Assembly (NCBI RefSeq): GCF_001487145.1
Contig: NZ_LN913015.1
Coordinates: 62,001-126,000 of the forward strand
From: Anaerococcus rubeinfantis
GTDB lineage: Bacteria > Bacillota > Clostridia > Tissierellales > Peptoniphilaceae
DNA length: 64,000 nt
Direction of reading: 5' to 3'
Every line of letters starts with the position of its first letter. Within the stretch, counting starts at the first letter, position 1. The position numbers were made by a program, and so were the translations under genes. Shown here in pieces: positions 1 to 8,697 of this stretch. The notes beneath the pieces are model-generated. The model did no database searches and was not told where the DNA came from. It was given only the letters and a program-made list of their open reading frames with translations.

Positions 1-30
1 AATATAGATGAAACTGTGAAATTCATTTAA
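1..30 (+). CDS. Possible 3' tail of an upstream gene
   Basis: Frame 1 reads NIDETVKFI and then a TAA stop, and an intrinsic terminator follows 12 bases later. That is what the end of a gene entering from the left would look like. Nine residues are far too few to identify a family, and the open frame could be chance. Confidence 0.3.
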   Translation, partial: NIDETVKFI

Positions 31-41
31 AAATTTGATTT

Positions 42-77
42 AAAGATACGGAATAATTTTCTGTATCTTTTTATTTT
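42..77 (+). terminator. Intrinsic terminator of the upstream gene
   Basis: The arms AAAGATACGG and CTGTATCTTT pair around an AT-rich loop, and a T-rich tract follows. It would end transcription of whatever lies left of the window. Confidence 0.65.
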
Positions 78-248
78 AAAAATACGAGAAAAATCAAAAA
101 TAAGCTCCTATAATATGGCAAATTTTTTATGTTATAATATAAATGATTATATTTATTACTGTAGAAAAATTAATTATGATATTTTTAAAAAATAAAAAGT
201 GATTATAGAGCGTGTTGAGTATGCATATAGAAAAGGTTAGGAGAAATA

Positions 249-1028
249 ATGAAGAATATAAAAATCGTGTTCTTTGACATCGACGGAACACTTGTATCTC
301 TTGATAAAAACGATATTTCAGAAAAGTCGGCTTTTGCTTTGAATAAGCTTAAGGAAAAAGGAATTAAAATTTGTATAGCGACAGGTAGAGCACCAATTCA
401 GATTCCAAAATTTAGGGGGATTGATTTTGATGTTTATTTAAGTTTCAACGGATCTTTGGTTTTTAATGAAAACGAAGATATTTTCAAAAATCCTCTTTCA
501 AAAAATGATATTTTTACCCTACTTGAAAATGGAAAAGCTATGGATAAGCCTTTGGCTGTTGCAAGTAAGGAAATTTATGCTTGTAATGGTACAAATCCTG
601 ATTTGGAAGAATATTTTTCCTTTGGAGGAAGTCAGCCAAAAATTTATGAAAATTTTGAAGAAATTATAGGAAATGAAGAAATTTACCAAGCAATTTTGCC
701 AATAAAAGAAAATGAATACGAAAAAGCCATGAATAATGTTTTGACAACCAAAATCGCAGCTTGGTGGGATAGGGCAGTAGATTTGATTCCAAAAAACGGT
801 GGCAAAGGAAAAGCAATCGAGGAAGTTTTGTCATTTTATAATATAAAAAAAGACGAGTGTATGGCTTTTGGTGATGGAAACAACGATTTAGAAATGTTTG
901 AAGCAGTAAAATATGGAATATGCATGGAAAACGGATCAGATGATTTAAAAAATATTTCCTATGATGTGTGTAAAAGCGTAGATGATGATGGGATTTATTA
1001 TTATTTAAAAGAAAAAGGATTGATTTAG
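249..1028 (+). CDS. Cof-type HAD-superfamily phosphatase
   Basis: A 259-residue soluble HAD hydrolase of the Cof/YbjI (type IIB cap) kind, a magnesium-dependent phosphatase expected to act on sugar phosphates, flavin phosphates or similar small metabolites in the cytoplasm. Seen directly: motif I FFDIDGTL at residues 8-15 with the nucleophile Asp10 and acid/base Asp12; a lysine in the GGKGKA stretch near residue 188; and motif IV GDGNNDLEMF near 208-217. The length is normal for the family. The start is supported by AGGAGAAATA just upstream. It is monocistronic, followed by a terminator, and has no functional tie to the CRISPR locus beyond it. The substrate cannot be told from sequence. Confidence 0.9.
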   Translation: MKNIKIVFFDIDGTLVSLDKNDISEKSAFALNKLKEKGIKICIATGRAPIQIPKFRGIDFDVYLSFNGSLVFNENEDIFKNPLSKNDIFTLLENGKAMDKPLAVASKEIYACNGTNPDLEEYFSFGGSQPKIYENFEEIIGNEEIYQAILPIKENEYEKAMNNVLTTKIAAWWDRAVDLIPKNGGKGKAIEEVLSFYNIKKDECMAFGDGNNDLEMFEAVKYGICMENGSDDLKNISYDVCKSVDDDGIYYYLKEKGLI

Positions 1029-1139
1029 TTGGTTTTGTGGTGTAAATATTTTTATTATAAGAATTAAAAAAAAATTCAAAATCATTACGATTTCAAATTT
1101 TGATATAAATAAAATTTTCAATATTTTTACAACAAAAAA

Positions 1140-1176
1140 GGTCTTGATGTTAATTTATATATCAAGATCTTTTTAT
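1140..1176 (+). terminator. Intrinsic terminator after the HAD phosphatase
   Basis: GGTCTTGAT and ATCAAGATC form a nine-pair stem (one G-T) followed by TTTTTATT. The reverse strand carries CTTTTTTG after the stem, so it may also stop readthrough coming out of the CRISPR array. Confidence 0.75.
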
Positions 1177-1378
1177 TGATTATAATTAAGATTTTATGGA
1201 TTTTTGATACTGTCCATAAGATTATTCATTGGGTTTCAAAATTTTTCTTGCATTTTCTTATGAAATATACCAAATCGATAATATTAGAAATTTTTATTAT
1301 TTATTGATAAAATATCTCTAAATAAAATAATTAGTTAGACTCCTTTATCCCGCACCAAATCAAAAAAGGTGGAAACAC
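1177..1378. other. Gene-free spacer next to the CRISPR trailer end
   Basis: No ORF with a ribosome binding site, RNA gene or repeat copy was seen. There is a 7-bp hairpin (TTATGGA / TCCATAA, around 1193-1221) without a T-tract. The bases just before the first repeat could be an eroded last spacer, but no repeat remnant precedes them. Confidence 0.4.
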
Positions 1379-2587
1379 ATTTCAATACATCTAATGTTAT
1401 CAATCAACTTTTAAATACTGACTTTTTTAGGATTTGTAGGGTATTTCAATACATCTAATGTTAGTAATCAACAAGAAGAATTAAAAGGCGTATAGATTTT
1501 CTTACATTATTTCAGTACATCTAATGTTAGTAATCAACCAAAAACAAAAATGGAAAGACGAAGACAGAGCCTAATTTCAATACATCTAATGTTAGCAATC
1601 AACTTTAATCTTAATAATGTAGAGGCTAATCCTATAACATTTCAATACATCTAATGTTAGTAATCAACGTTTTTTAAGTCCCGATGGTGTAAGTCCTAAT
1701 TCTTTATTTCAATACATCTAATGTTAGTAATCAACAGTTTTGCACTTTCAGCACTTCCATCAGCTTCAAGTATTTCAATACATCTAATATTAGTAATCAA
1801 CCTAGTAGGTATTTAAAAAAGGGCAGTCAGTGTGCAGTATTTCAATACATCTAATGTTAGTAATCAACCTTATGCTGTTAATAATAATGATGTTATTGTA
1901 TTTCAATACATCTAATGTTAGTAATCAACAAAAGGCAAGGGAAACACTTGGAGATAAAGATGGTGATTTCAATACATCTAATGTTAGTAATCAACCATTG
2001 CTGAGGGTGCTGTAAGGGCAGGTAAAACTGTATTTCAATACATCTAATGTTAGTAATCAACTGTAATTTATGGCTAGAAAAGTCAGAGGTATAACAATAT
2101 TTCAATACATCTAATGTTAGTAATCAACAAAGTTTGTACGAATATTAAATTTAGTCCAAGAGTATTTCAATACATCTAATGTTAGTAATCAACTATAAAT
2201 TAAGGAGCTATTAATGTTATATTTATTATTTCAATACATCTAATGTTAGTAATCAACGATGAGTTACACGAATATAAAAATGCCAGCAAATAATTTCAAT
2301 ACATCTAATGTTAGTAATCAACATAAATAGGGATTTAAAAAATTACATAGTAATAGATACATTTCAATACATCTAATGTTAGTAATCAACACCTATATTT
2401 CTTTTTTCGCAGTTAGTTACAACTTGATTTCAATACATCTAATGTTAGTAATCAACCTGTGAACTCCCTATAAAAAATTTGTGACGTTTATGATTTCAAT
2501 ACATCTAATGTTAGTAATCAACATAAGAACTAATATCAATAATGCTAATTGGTTTGAATTTCAATACATCTAATGTTAGTAATCAAC
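1379..2587 (-). CRISPR. Type I-B CRISPR array, 19 repeats and 18 spacers
   Basis: Nineteen 30-nt repeats start at 1379, 1443, 1509, 1574, 1639, 1706, 1772, 1839, 1900, 1966, 2032, 2099, 2164, 2228, 2293, 2361, 2427, 2493 and 2558. Spacers are 31-38 nt. On the minus strand the repeat begins GTTGATTACTAACATTAG and ends ATGTATTGAAAT. The ATTGAAAT end is the usual 8-nt 5' handle of type I-B crRNAs, so transcription runs from high to low coordinates, like cas2. Imperfect repeats cluster at the low-coordinate end (1379 with two changes; 1509, 1574 and 1772 with one each), while repeats from 1839 upward are identical, as expected for old trailer and young leader ends. Two spacers read as pieces of phage terminase genes (see findings). 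Confidence 0.98.
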
Positions 2588-2722
2588 CAATATAAAATAC
2601 ACACTTTAAATATACATCCCATCAATATATTACCCATTTTATGAGATTTTTTGATTTTTTACCAGCTATTTCTATTTTTTTCTTTTCTTTGTTTTTTCAA
2701 ATTCTTTTATTTTCGCTGGTAA
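2588..2722 (-). promoter_or_regulatory. CRISPR leader
   Basis: A 135-bp AT-rich, non-coding stretch between the cas2 stop codon and the first, leader-proximal repeat. Its position and the gradient of repeat decay mark it as the leader where new spacers are added and from which the array is transcribed. On the minus strand it contains GATGGG...ATATT...TAAAGT about 20-45 bases before the repeat, a pattern that recurs ahead of the repeat-like sequences upstream of cas6. No clear -35/-10 pair stands out. Confidence 0.7.
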
Positions 2723-3004
2723 TTATATTATTACATCTTCTTCAAGTGATTTGTATTTTCCTATTGTTTCTTCTTCGAAAGTTTCTTTGTTATACATTTT
2801 TATTATTGTTACAAAGTCTTCTTCTTTTTTTATTGTTTTTTCAATTTCTCTTTTTAGAGCAATAATTTTTGATGGGCTTATTTCTCCTCTAAATACTGAA
2901 TTTTGGTGGTGAGTTAAATATTTTTTGCAGACTTTAAATACTTTATTTACTCTTTTTTCTCCAACATCATAGAATAGAAATATATAATTGTAATTTTTTG
3001 CCAC
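2723..3004 (-). CDS. cas2: CRISPR endoribonuclease-fold adaptation protein Cas2
   Basis: Cas2 (93 residues) dimerises and bridges two Cas1 dimers in the spacer-integration complex. The N-terminus IFLFYDVGEKR (about residues 8-18) is the ferredoxin-like first strand with the conserved Asp, followed by the VFKVCKKYLTHHQNSVFRGE helix and strand typical of I-B Cas2. The start is a GTG overlapping the cas1 stop (TAGTG), with GAAAGGAAA upstream. It is the last gene of the cas operon, directly before the leader. Length is normal. Confidence 0.95.
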   Translation of the reverse strand: MAKNYNYIFLFYDVGEKRVNKVFKVCKKYLTHHQNSVFRGEISPSKIIALKREIEKTIKKEEDFVTIIKMYNKETFEEETIGKYKSLEEDVII

Positions 3005-4002
3005 TAATATTTCCTTTCTAATAAATAAGGTTCGAATTCTTTGTCTTCTAGTATATATTTTATTAATTTATAGCAATCTAACTTTATTTGTGTTTGATAG
3101 CTTACATTTCTTTTTAATTTTTCATTTTTAAATTTTGTTTCTATTCTTTTTTCAAAGGCTGCTATAAATATTTTCTTCCCCTCATCGTTTAGGATGCAAT
3201 AATTTTGCTCTTTTAAAAAATGATCTTCTACTCTAATTTTTCTATTATTTACTAAATCAAAAATTGTTTTAAATACTAGTATTGGCTTGAATGCCTCGCA
3301 CATATCTAGGGAAAGAGAAAATCTTGATTCACTCGGCTCGTGCAAATAACTTATGGCTTGATTTAAGTGGGTCCTGTAGATTGCTGTTATGGTTTTTGTG
3401 TATAAGAGTGAATTTCCAAATGATATTAGGGCATTTATTGGATTATCTGGAGGTCTTCTTACTCTTTTGTTTAAAATAAAATCTTCATTTAGAAAATATT
3501 TGAAAGAATCATAAAATCCTTTCCAAATTTTTCCTTCTATATACAAAATTTGTTTTATGTTATTTGATTTTTCAAGCTCATTTGGAATTTCATTTTTTAG
3601 ATAATCAAGGAAAGTTTTAACTTTCTTTTTATCATGTTTATAGTAGTGATATAGAACTTGATAAATATTTTTCCCTATCGCTTCTACAATTTTTTTAGCT
3701 ATTTCTATTCTTTTTTCATTATAGGCTTCCACTTGTTTGACTAAAAGTTTTCCGCTTATGTATTTTTCTCTTGGATAAAATGTTCCTGAATAGTTTCCGT
3801 AATAATTGAAAAAATGTAGAACTATATGCTTACTTGCAAGAAAATCTAATAATTTTGTATTTATTGTCGTCTCGCTTAGTATGTAAAGCTCTCTTATGCT
3901 TTCTATGGGTATATAAATATTTTTTCCATTTACCCTATAAACTAAAGAATTATCTTTTCTTTTTATTTGTCCATCTGTTAAAAGATATTTTGTTCTTCCC
4001 AT
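3004..4002 (-). CDS. cas1: CRISPR integrase Cas1 (type I-B)
   Basis: Cas1 is the metal-dependent integrase that inserts prespacers at the leader-proximal repeat. Catalytic residues are visible: Glu about 156 in YIEGKIWKGFY, His about 221 in YLHEPSESRFSLSLD, and Asp about 233 ahead of CEAFKP. The N-terminal beta domain starts with GRTKYLLTDGQIKRKDNSL. I chose the internal ATG (MGRTKYLL, 332 residues) over an in-frame ATG seven codons earlier because CTAGGTGAAAGT sits just before it. It is packed between cas4 and cas2. Nothing suggests inactivation. Confidence 0.96.
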   Translation of the reverse strand: MGRTKYLLTDGQIKRKDNSLVYRVNGKNIYIPIESIRELYILSETTINTKLLDFLASKHIVLHFFNYYGNYSGTFYPREKYISGKLLVKQVEAYNEKRIEIAKKIVEAIGKNIYQVLYHYYKHDKKKVKTFLDYLKNEIPNELEKSNNIKQILYIEGKIWKGFYDSFKYFLNEDFILNKRVRRPPDNPINALISFGNSLLYTKTITAIYRTHLNQAISYLHEPSESRFSLSLDMCEAFKPILVFKTIFDLVNNRKIRVEDHFLKEQNYCILNDEGKKIFIAAFEKRIETKFKNEKLKRNVSYQTQIKLDCYKLIKYILEDKEFEPYLLERKY

Positions 4003-4010
4003 ACTTTCAC

Positions 4011-4496
4011 CTAGATTTTGCAATATTCATAATAGGCACATTTTGTGCATCCTTTTATTTTTTTAAATTTTGGAATCTCTTCTTTTGAAATAAATTCTTC
4101 TATTTCTTTAAGTAATTTTTCTAGCTCTTTTTCTTTTTTATGGTCCAAGTCCAGATATTCTGTTTTTTTGCCTTGATTGTTTTCAACAAATTCTAATTTT
4201 CCTTTTTTGATTATTCCTTTTTTCTTCAATATATAAAGATAATAGTAAAGTTGCCGTCTGGCTGCTTCTTTATCTGCATCTGATTTTTTGATTTCTACTA
4301 AATATTTATCTGTAATTTTATCAACCACTATATTGTCTATTTTTATTTCAGCATTTTTCTTGTTTTCGCTTTTATTTAAGTGGATTTCTTTTCCAATTTT
4401 CACAAGTTCGCTGTTATCTTCGAAATTTAACTTGTTGGCAAACAAATAGCACTGTCTTTTACAATGAAAATAATAATTTATTATTGTTCCATTCAT
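4011..4496 (-). CDS. cas4: CRISPR-associated exonuclease Cas4 (4Fe-4S, RecB-like)
   Basis: Cas4 (161 residues) trims prespacers and helps select PAM-containing ones together with Cas1-Cas2. Iron-sulfur ligands are visible as HCKRQC near the N-terminus (residues 11-16) and CTKCAYYEYC at the C-terminus. The nuclease core appears as DKYLVEIKKSD, with the conserved Glu-x-Lys (QxE/ExK type). Its ATG overlaps the cas3 stop by four bases, so the two are translationally coupled. Length is typical for the I-B form. Confidence 0.95.
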   Translation of the reverse strand: MNGTIINYYFHCKRQCYLFANKLNFEDNSELVKIGKEIHLNKSENKKNAEIKIDNIVVDKITDKYLVEIKKSDADKEAARRQLYYYLYILKKKGIIKKGKLEFVENNQGKKTEYLDLDHKKEKELEKLLKEIEEFISKEEIPKFKKIKGCTKCAYYEYCKI

Positions 4497-7015
4497 ATTA
4501 TGTCCCCAAATTCATCATTTCCATCTTTATAATTTAGTCTTTCCTTGTAAATATATCTTTCCCCATCTTCTATATAAACAAGATTTCCTATTATGCCGTT
4601 GGCTGTTTGTATATATTTTAAAAAATCTCTTTTTGAAATTCTGTAGATAAAGTCTGACATTTGAGCTTTCTTTTCTGAAAGTTTTACAATTTTTTCGCTA
4701 TAATCCATGTCTTTATTTTCAATAAGCTTTACATATTTGTCCCAGATTTCAGATCCCCTTATTTCTTTTCCACCTATCTCTAAATTTCTACTTAAAAATA
4801 GATCAAGCATTTGCCTATTATCATCTATCAGTTCCATGTGTTTAGATATTTTTTCGAAATTTAATTTAATAAGGTCTTTTTCAAAATTTATATAGGCATA
4901 TTCGTCCCTATCATTTTTTGCTTTTTGTAATTTTAGGGCAAAATATCTGGAAAAATCTTTTGTTTTAAGATCATCTCTCCTATCTTTATTTCTTAATGTC
5001 AAAATATCTTGGGCGTTTTTATAAATTTTCTTTTCATCTGCCATATCAAAAAAATATGCTACAGCATCATTTTTTAAAGCTGACCTTCCAATTCTTCCCA
5101 AAAACTGTTCTTCATTTTCAAGCATAGATATATCTTTATAGCCAATGTCCATATCAATATCAACACCTGCTTCTACAACTTGACTTGCAATTAATATAGT
5201 TTTTTTATCAATTTTTCCACTTATTTGTCCAATGACTTGGGACTTTCTTTTTAGATTATCATCACCTGTTAAGATTAAAATATTATATTGAGCGAAAAGC
5301 TCTTCTTCGTTTAAGATTTTAAAGAAATTTTCTGCATCTTTTTTCCTTATAAATTCAACCAATACTTTTTGGCGATTTCCTATATTCTCTTCCATATGAT
5401 TTAAAAGATGGTTATAATCAATTTTTTCCAAATCCAACAAATCATAATTTATTTTAACCCTGTTTTTAAATAAAGGTTCATCAAAAATTTCTCTTGGATT
5501 TTTAATTAATTTTCCTATATTTTTCTTTTTATCATCATCTAACAAAGCCGATAAATCTGGAAGAGTTGCTGACATTATAATTATTTTTAAATTAAAAATC
5601 TTTGCATAAATCTCCAACATTTCTATAATTTCATTCCACAAATCTTCTCTATAAGCTTGGATTTCATCCAAAACAATGACAGAATTTGTAATTTGATAAA
5701 GACCAAAAATATTCTTTCTTTTATTTGAAAAAAGCGTATTAAAAAGCCCTACATTAGATGTGATTATAAAAGGAGAGTGGAGAAACTGTCTATCGAGGAG
5801 AGATTTTATATAATAATCCCAATCTTTCATAAAATCATCATCTTGGCCTTTTCCAATTGGAGTAATGGAATTTATTATAGAAATATTTTCTTCAATACTG
5901 GTTTTTTTATAATATTTTAAGAGAGTATTTTTATTTTGTTCCACTAAAGTATTAAAGGGATAGGCATAGATTATTTTATTAATCTGATTATTTAATAATT
6001 TGAAAGATAAATTCATAGCAGTATTAGATTTGCCCGATCCTGTAGGAACTTCTAGGAAAAATATATTTTTGTCCCTTTCTTCTTCCAAATTTTTTTCTGC
6101 ATTTAGGAAAATCTTTGTCCTAAGGTCGTTTATATTTTCTTTTTTCTCATAAAACTTACTTTCTTGGCTTTTTCTAATATTTTTTATGAGTTTTGAATTG
6201 TTATATATTTTTATAAGGTCATTTTGATCTATTTTTTGAAGCTTTGTCTTATATCCATTCATATAATCAGTTGTAGCATAAAAGTCAGCTGCAACTAAGA
6301 TAGAGTAGATTAATCTTGTGTAGATGTATATTTCTTTGGATTTTGATTTTTTGAAATCTATATAAGAAGAATCCATATCAAAATCATAGATCAGATCCAT
6401 AATTTCATTAAATATTTCTTCAAAATCATCAAAAAATTCTTCCTTTATATTCTTATCTTTTCTTAAATATTTTAAAGTTTTATAAAATTTACTTCTTTCA
6501 TCAATAAATAAATCAAAAAAATTATGGCTTGCATATGAAAAATCAGACAAATCACTATGGTGCCTTGAAATTATAAAGGCATTTAAAAAAATAATATAAT
6601 AAAATTTTTCTTTTAATTCATCATCAATTTTTAAATTTCTAATTTTCCCTACACAAATATAAACATAAATAAATGATGAAAGTATAGAATGTTCTCCTTC
6701 TATTCCCAAATCTGTAAGATCTATTTCGAAATTTTTTAATTTATTTCTTTGAAATCTCGAATTTATCTTTCCTAAATCATGAAACAAAATTACTGAATCT
6801 ATTAGATCTTTAAAATAAGTATATCCATCTTTTTCATCAAAAATACTTAGGAAAAATCTTTCAAAGACTTTTCCCAAGTTTTTTTCATCTAGAATTTTTT
6901 GGTAATATCCAAAAGTTTTATTAATATGGTCTTGTAAATTTTCTTTACTATTTCCTACCCCATCTATGTGACCTAGGTATTGATCTGGATTTTTAACTAT
7001 AAAATCAAGCTTCAT
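4493..7015 (-). CDS. cas3: CRISPR nuclease-helicase Cas3 (HD + DEAD-box)
   Basis: Cas3 degrades DNA bound by Cascade. HD nuclease domain: FHDLGKINSRFQ near residues 78-89 and SRHHSDLSDF near 150-159. Helicase: Walker A VPTGSGKS near 323-330, a Walker B variant DEIQ in VLDEIQAY, motif III MSATLPD, and motifs V/VI ASQVVEAGVDIDMDI and FLGRIGRS. Both activities are fused in one 840-residue chain, the usual I-B form. The internal ATG (MKLDFIVKNPDQ) is preferred because GAAGGAATTT precedes it; it overlaps the end of cas5 by 11 bases. All motifs look intact. Confidence 0.96.
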   Translation of the reverse strand: MKLDFIVKNPDQYLGHIDGVGNSKENLQDHINKTFGYYQKILDEKNLGKVFERFFLSIFDEKDGYTYFKDLIDSVILFHDLGKINSRFQRNKLKNFEIDLTDLGIEGEHSILSSFIYVYICVGKIRNLKIDDELKEKFYYIIFLNAFIISRHHSDLSDFSYASHNFFDLFIDERSKFYKTLKYLRKDKNIKEEFFDDFEEIFNEIMDLIYDFDMDSSYIDFKKSKSKEIYIYTRLIYSILVAADFYATTDYMNGYKTKLQKIDQNDLIKIYNNSKLIKNIRKSQESKFYEKKENINDLRTKIFLNAEKNLEEERDKNIFFLEVPTGSGKSNTAMNLSFKLLNNQINKIIYAYPFNTLVEQNKNTLLKYYKKTSIEENISIINSITPIGKGQDDDFMKDWDYYIKSLLDRQFLHSPFIITSNVGLFNTLFSNKRKNIFGLYQITNSVIVLDEIQAYREDLWNEIIEMLEIYAKIFNLKIIIMSATLPDLSALLDDDKKKNIGKLIKNPREIFDEPLFKNRVKINYDLLDLEKIDYNHLLNHMEENIGNRQKVLVEFIRKKDAENFFKILNEEELFAQYNILILTGDDNLKRKSQVIGQISGKIDKKTILIASQVVEAGVDIDMDIGYKDISMLENEEQFLGRIGRSALKNDAVAYFFDMADEKKIYKNAQDILTLRNKDRRDDLKTKDFSRYFALKLQKAKNDRDEYAYINFEKDLIKLNFEKISKHMELIDDNRQMLDLFLSRNLEIGGKEIRGSEIWDKYVKLIENKDMDYSEKIVKLSEKKAQMSDFIYRISKRDFLKYIQTANGIIGNLVYIEDGERYIYKERLNYKDGNDEFGDII

Positions 7016-7742
7016 AAATTCCTTCTTCACTGTAAAAGACAAGTTTTAAATTATTATCTATATCTTTAAATATTACATTTTTATCTGATTTTTTCCTAAC
7101 TTCTCCATTACTTGCCAAGGTTTTTTTTCTTATATATCTTTCAGTGTCTTCTTCTAAGAAAAATGGAAGATTTTCTTCATATTTATAAATCTTACTTTTT
7201 AACCTTAGTTTAAAATCTTCAGCTAAAAATAGAGAATCTATAATATTTTCATCACTTTTTCCTATATCAACTATTTTACAATTACTAATATTTGCCATGT
7301 GATCATTTGTTCCAAGATAAGGAGTAAATATTGTTTTTTTATCTAAAATATATTCTTTTATAAAGTCACTTTGGTCATTTTCTAATAAAATATAAATTAG
7401 CCATGAAGGATTTTCTAGCCAAACTTGTTTTACTATTAGATTTCCACCTTCTTCGTTTGAAGCAAAAGCTGTAGAATTATTAAATATTTGCAACTTCTTA
7501 TCAAAAATTCCATCATTTCCCTCTGGAACTATAGAAATTTTAAGGTCTTTTAATTTTTTATAAAATTCAGGATATTTTTCCCTGTCCTTTTCGTTATAGC
7601 CCTTGTATCCAAGAATTGCTCCCAAAAGTCCAAGAAGGGCAATTCTGTGAATTTGCCCATAAGTATAATATAGATAAGTATTTACATCTGGCTGTTTGAA
7701 AAAACCTGTTTTACCACTTAATCTAAATCTCAAAGCTTTCAT
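7005..7742 (-). CDS. cas5: Cascade subunit Cas5 (type I-B)
   Basis: Cas5 (245 residues) holds the 5' handle of the crRNA at the foot of the Cascade backbone. Seen: the N-terminal RAMP strand MKALRFRLSGKTGFFKQPDVNTY, followed by a YGQIHRIALLGLLGAILGYKGY helix, as in Cas5h/Cas5b. It starts two bases after the cas7 stop, with CGAGG within the last cas7 codons as ribosome binding site. Identification rests on this N-terminus plus the position between cas7 and cas3. Confidence 0.93.
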   Translation of the reverse strand: MKALRFRLSGKTGFFKQPDVNTYLYYTYGQIHRIALLGLLGAILGYKGYNEKDREKYPEFYKKLKDLKISIVPEGNDGIFDKKLQIFNNSTAFASNEEGGNLIVKQVWLENPSWLIYILLENDQSDFIKEYILDKKTIFTPYLGTNDHMANISNCKIVDIGKSDENIIDSLFLAEDFKLRLKSKIYKYEENLPFFLEEDTERYIRKKTLASNGEVRKKSDKNVIFKDIDNNLKLVFYSEEGIYEA

Positions 7743-7743
7743 A

Positions 7744-8697
7744 TTAAGCCTCGATTTTTTCTCTTGTGTATATATTATAAATTTCTATATTATCTGGAAA
7801 ATCAACCAAGTCTATTTTTTCATTATCGTAATAAATTTGAATTTTTTCTATATCATCTCTTTTTTCTAGAATAGTTTTTCCTGTAAAAATTATCTTATCC
7901 TTAAAGTTTTCTTCAGAATTTTTTTCAAATTTAATATAATTTGCAATACTTGGAAGATAAGTATCTAATTTTGTTTCAACAAACATAGAAAATTCATTAT
8001 TTGCTCCTTCTTTTGCATTTGTAGCATAGGAAGTTGCAGAATCAGTTGCAGCTAGTTTGAATTTTTCATAATCTTCGTCGCTATATCCCTCTGTAACCCC
8101 CAATTTTTTGTAATCATCATAGGCTTTTGGATTTATTACAAAAGAATAGAAATAATGAGCTTCATCAGATACAATTTTATTTCCCAAAGTAGAATTTTGA
8201 GCTTCTTCTCCTGATTTACTTTTTTCTTTTGCATTAGGATCTCTAAAAGGAGATAAGATTTGTTGAACTTGAGCCCTGCTATCTTCATATTTGTTCATTC
8301 CTTGTGAAATTTGCACAGCTCCAGTTATTGAAATATTATTTCCTTTTTCTGCAAAAGTGGCCCCGAAATTTTTTACATCTGTTGCTAAAAATAAATTGGT
8401 CAGAATTTTTTCGGATTCACCAGATTTTATTTCTGTATCAAAAACTTGTTCATACCTTTCCTTTAAAGTTCTAGGCATCAAGTTTCCCTTATCTCCTATG
8501 GTATAACTTTTTATATAAATTACCTTCTCGCCTTGTTCAGACCATTTTTTCTTCATTGTGTATTTTAAAGCCTTATCTGATCCAAAAATTTCACCTGAAG
8601 ACAAAGATTTTGGAAATCCTGAAAAATCTGCATTCCAATTTGCCATCTTTGATCCTATACCAATAATTCCATAAACTCTTTTATTAAGCTCTGTCAT
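7744..8697 (-). CDS. cas7: Cascade backbone subunit Cas7 (Csh2/DevR family)
   Basis: Cas7 forms the helical filament along the crRNA spacer. Seen: the N-terminus LNKRVYGIIGIGSKMANWNADFSG, with the RAMP glycine-rich turn; a central DVKNFGATFAEKGNNISITGAVQISQG segment typical of Csh2; and a basic thumb region. I take the ATG reading MTELNKRVYG (317 residues) as start, with GAAGGAGAAGAAA ahead; an earlier GTG is in frame but lies inside that site. The start overlaps the cas8 end by 14 bases. Length is normal. Confidence 0.94.
   Translation of the reverse strand: MTELNKRVYGIIGIGSKMANWNADFSGFPKSLSSGEIFGSDKALKYTMKKKWSEQGEKVIYIKSYTIGDKGNLMPRTLKERYEQVFDTEIKSGESEKILTNLFLATDVKNFGATFAEKGNNISITGAVQISQGMNKYEDSRAQVQQILSPFRDPNAKEKSKSGEEAQNSTLGNKIVSDEAHYFYSFVINPKAYDDYKKLGVTEGYSDEDYEKFKLAATDSATSYATNAKEGANNEFSMFVETKLDTYLPSIANYIKFEKNSEENFKDKIIFTGKTILEKRDDIEKIQIYYDNEKIDLVDFPDNIEIYNIYTREKIEA

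Noticed and set aside
1830-2105. Short ORFs on both strands within 1830-2105
   Set aside because: They are translations of CRISPR repeats and spacers; the repeated peptide follows the 30-nt unit.
2641-2865. A 74-codon Leu/Phe-rich plus-strand ORF
   Set aside because: Antisense shadow of cas2 and the leader, with no ribosome binding site.
3021-3040. GGTTCGAATTC as a tRNA T-loop
   Set aside because: It is inside cas1, and no acceptor or anticodon stem can be formed around it.
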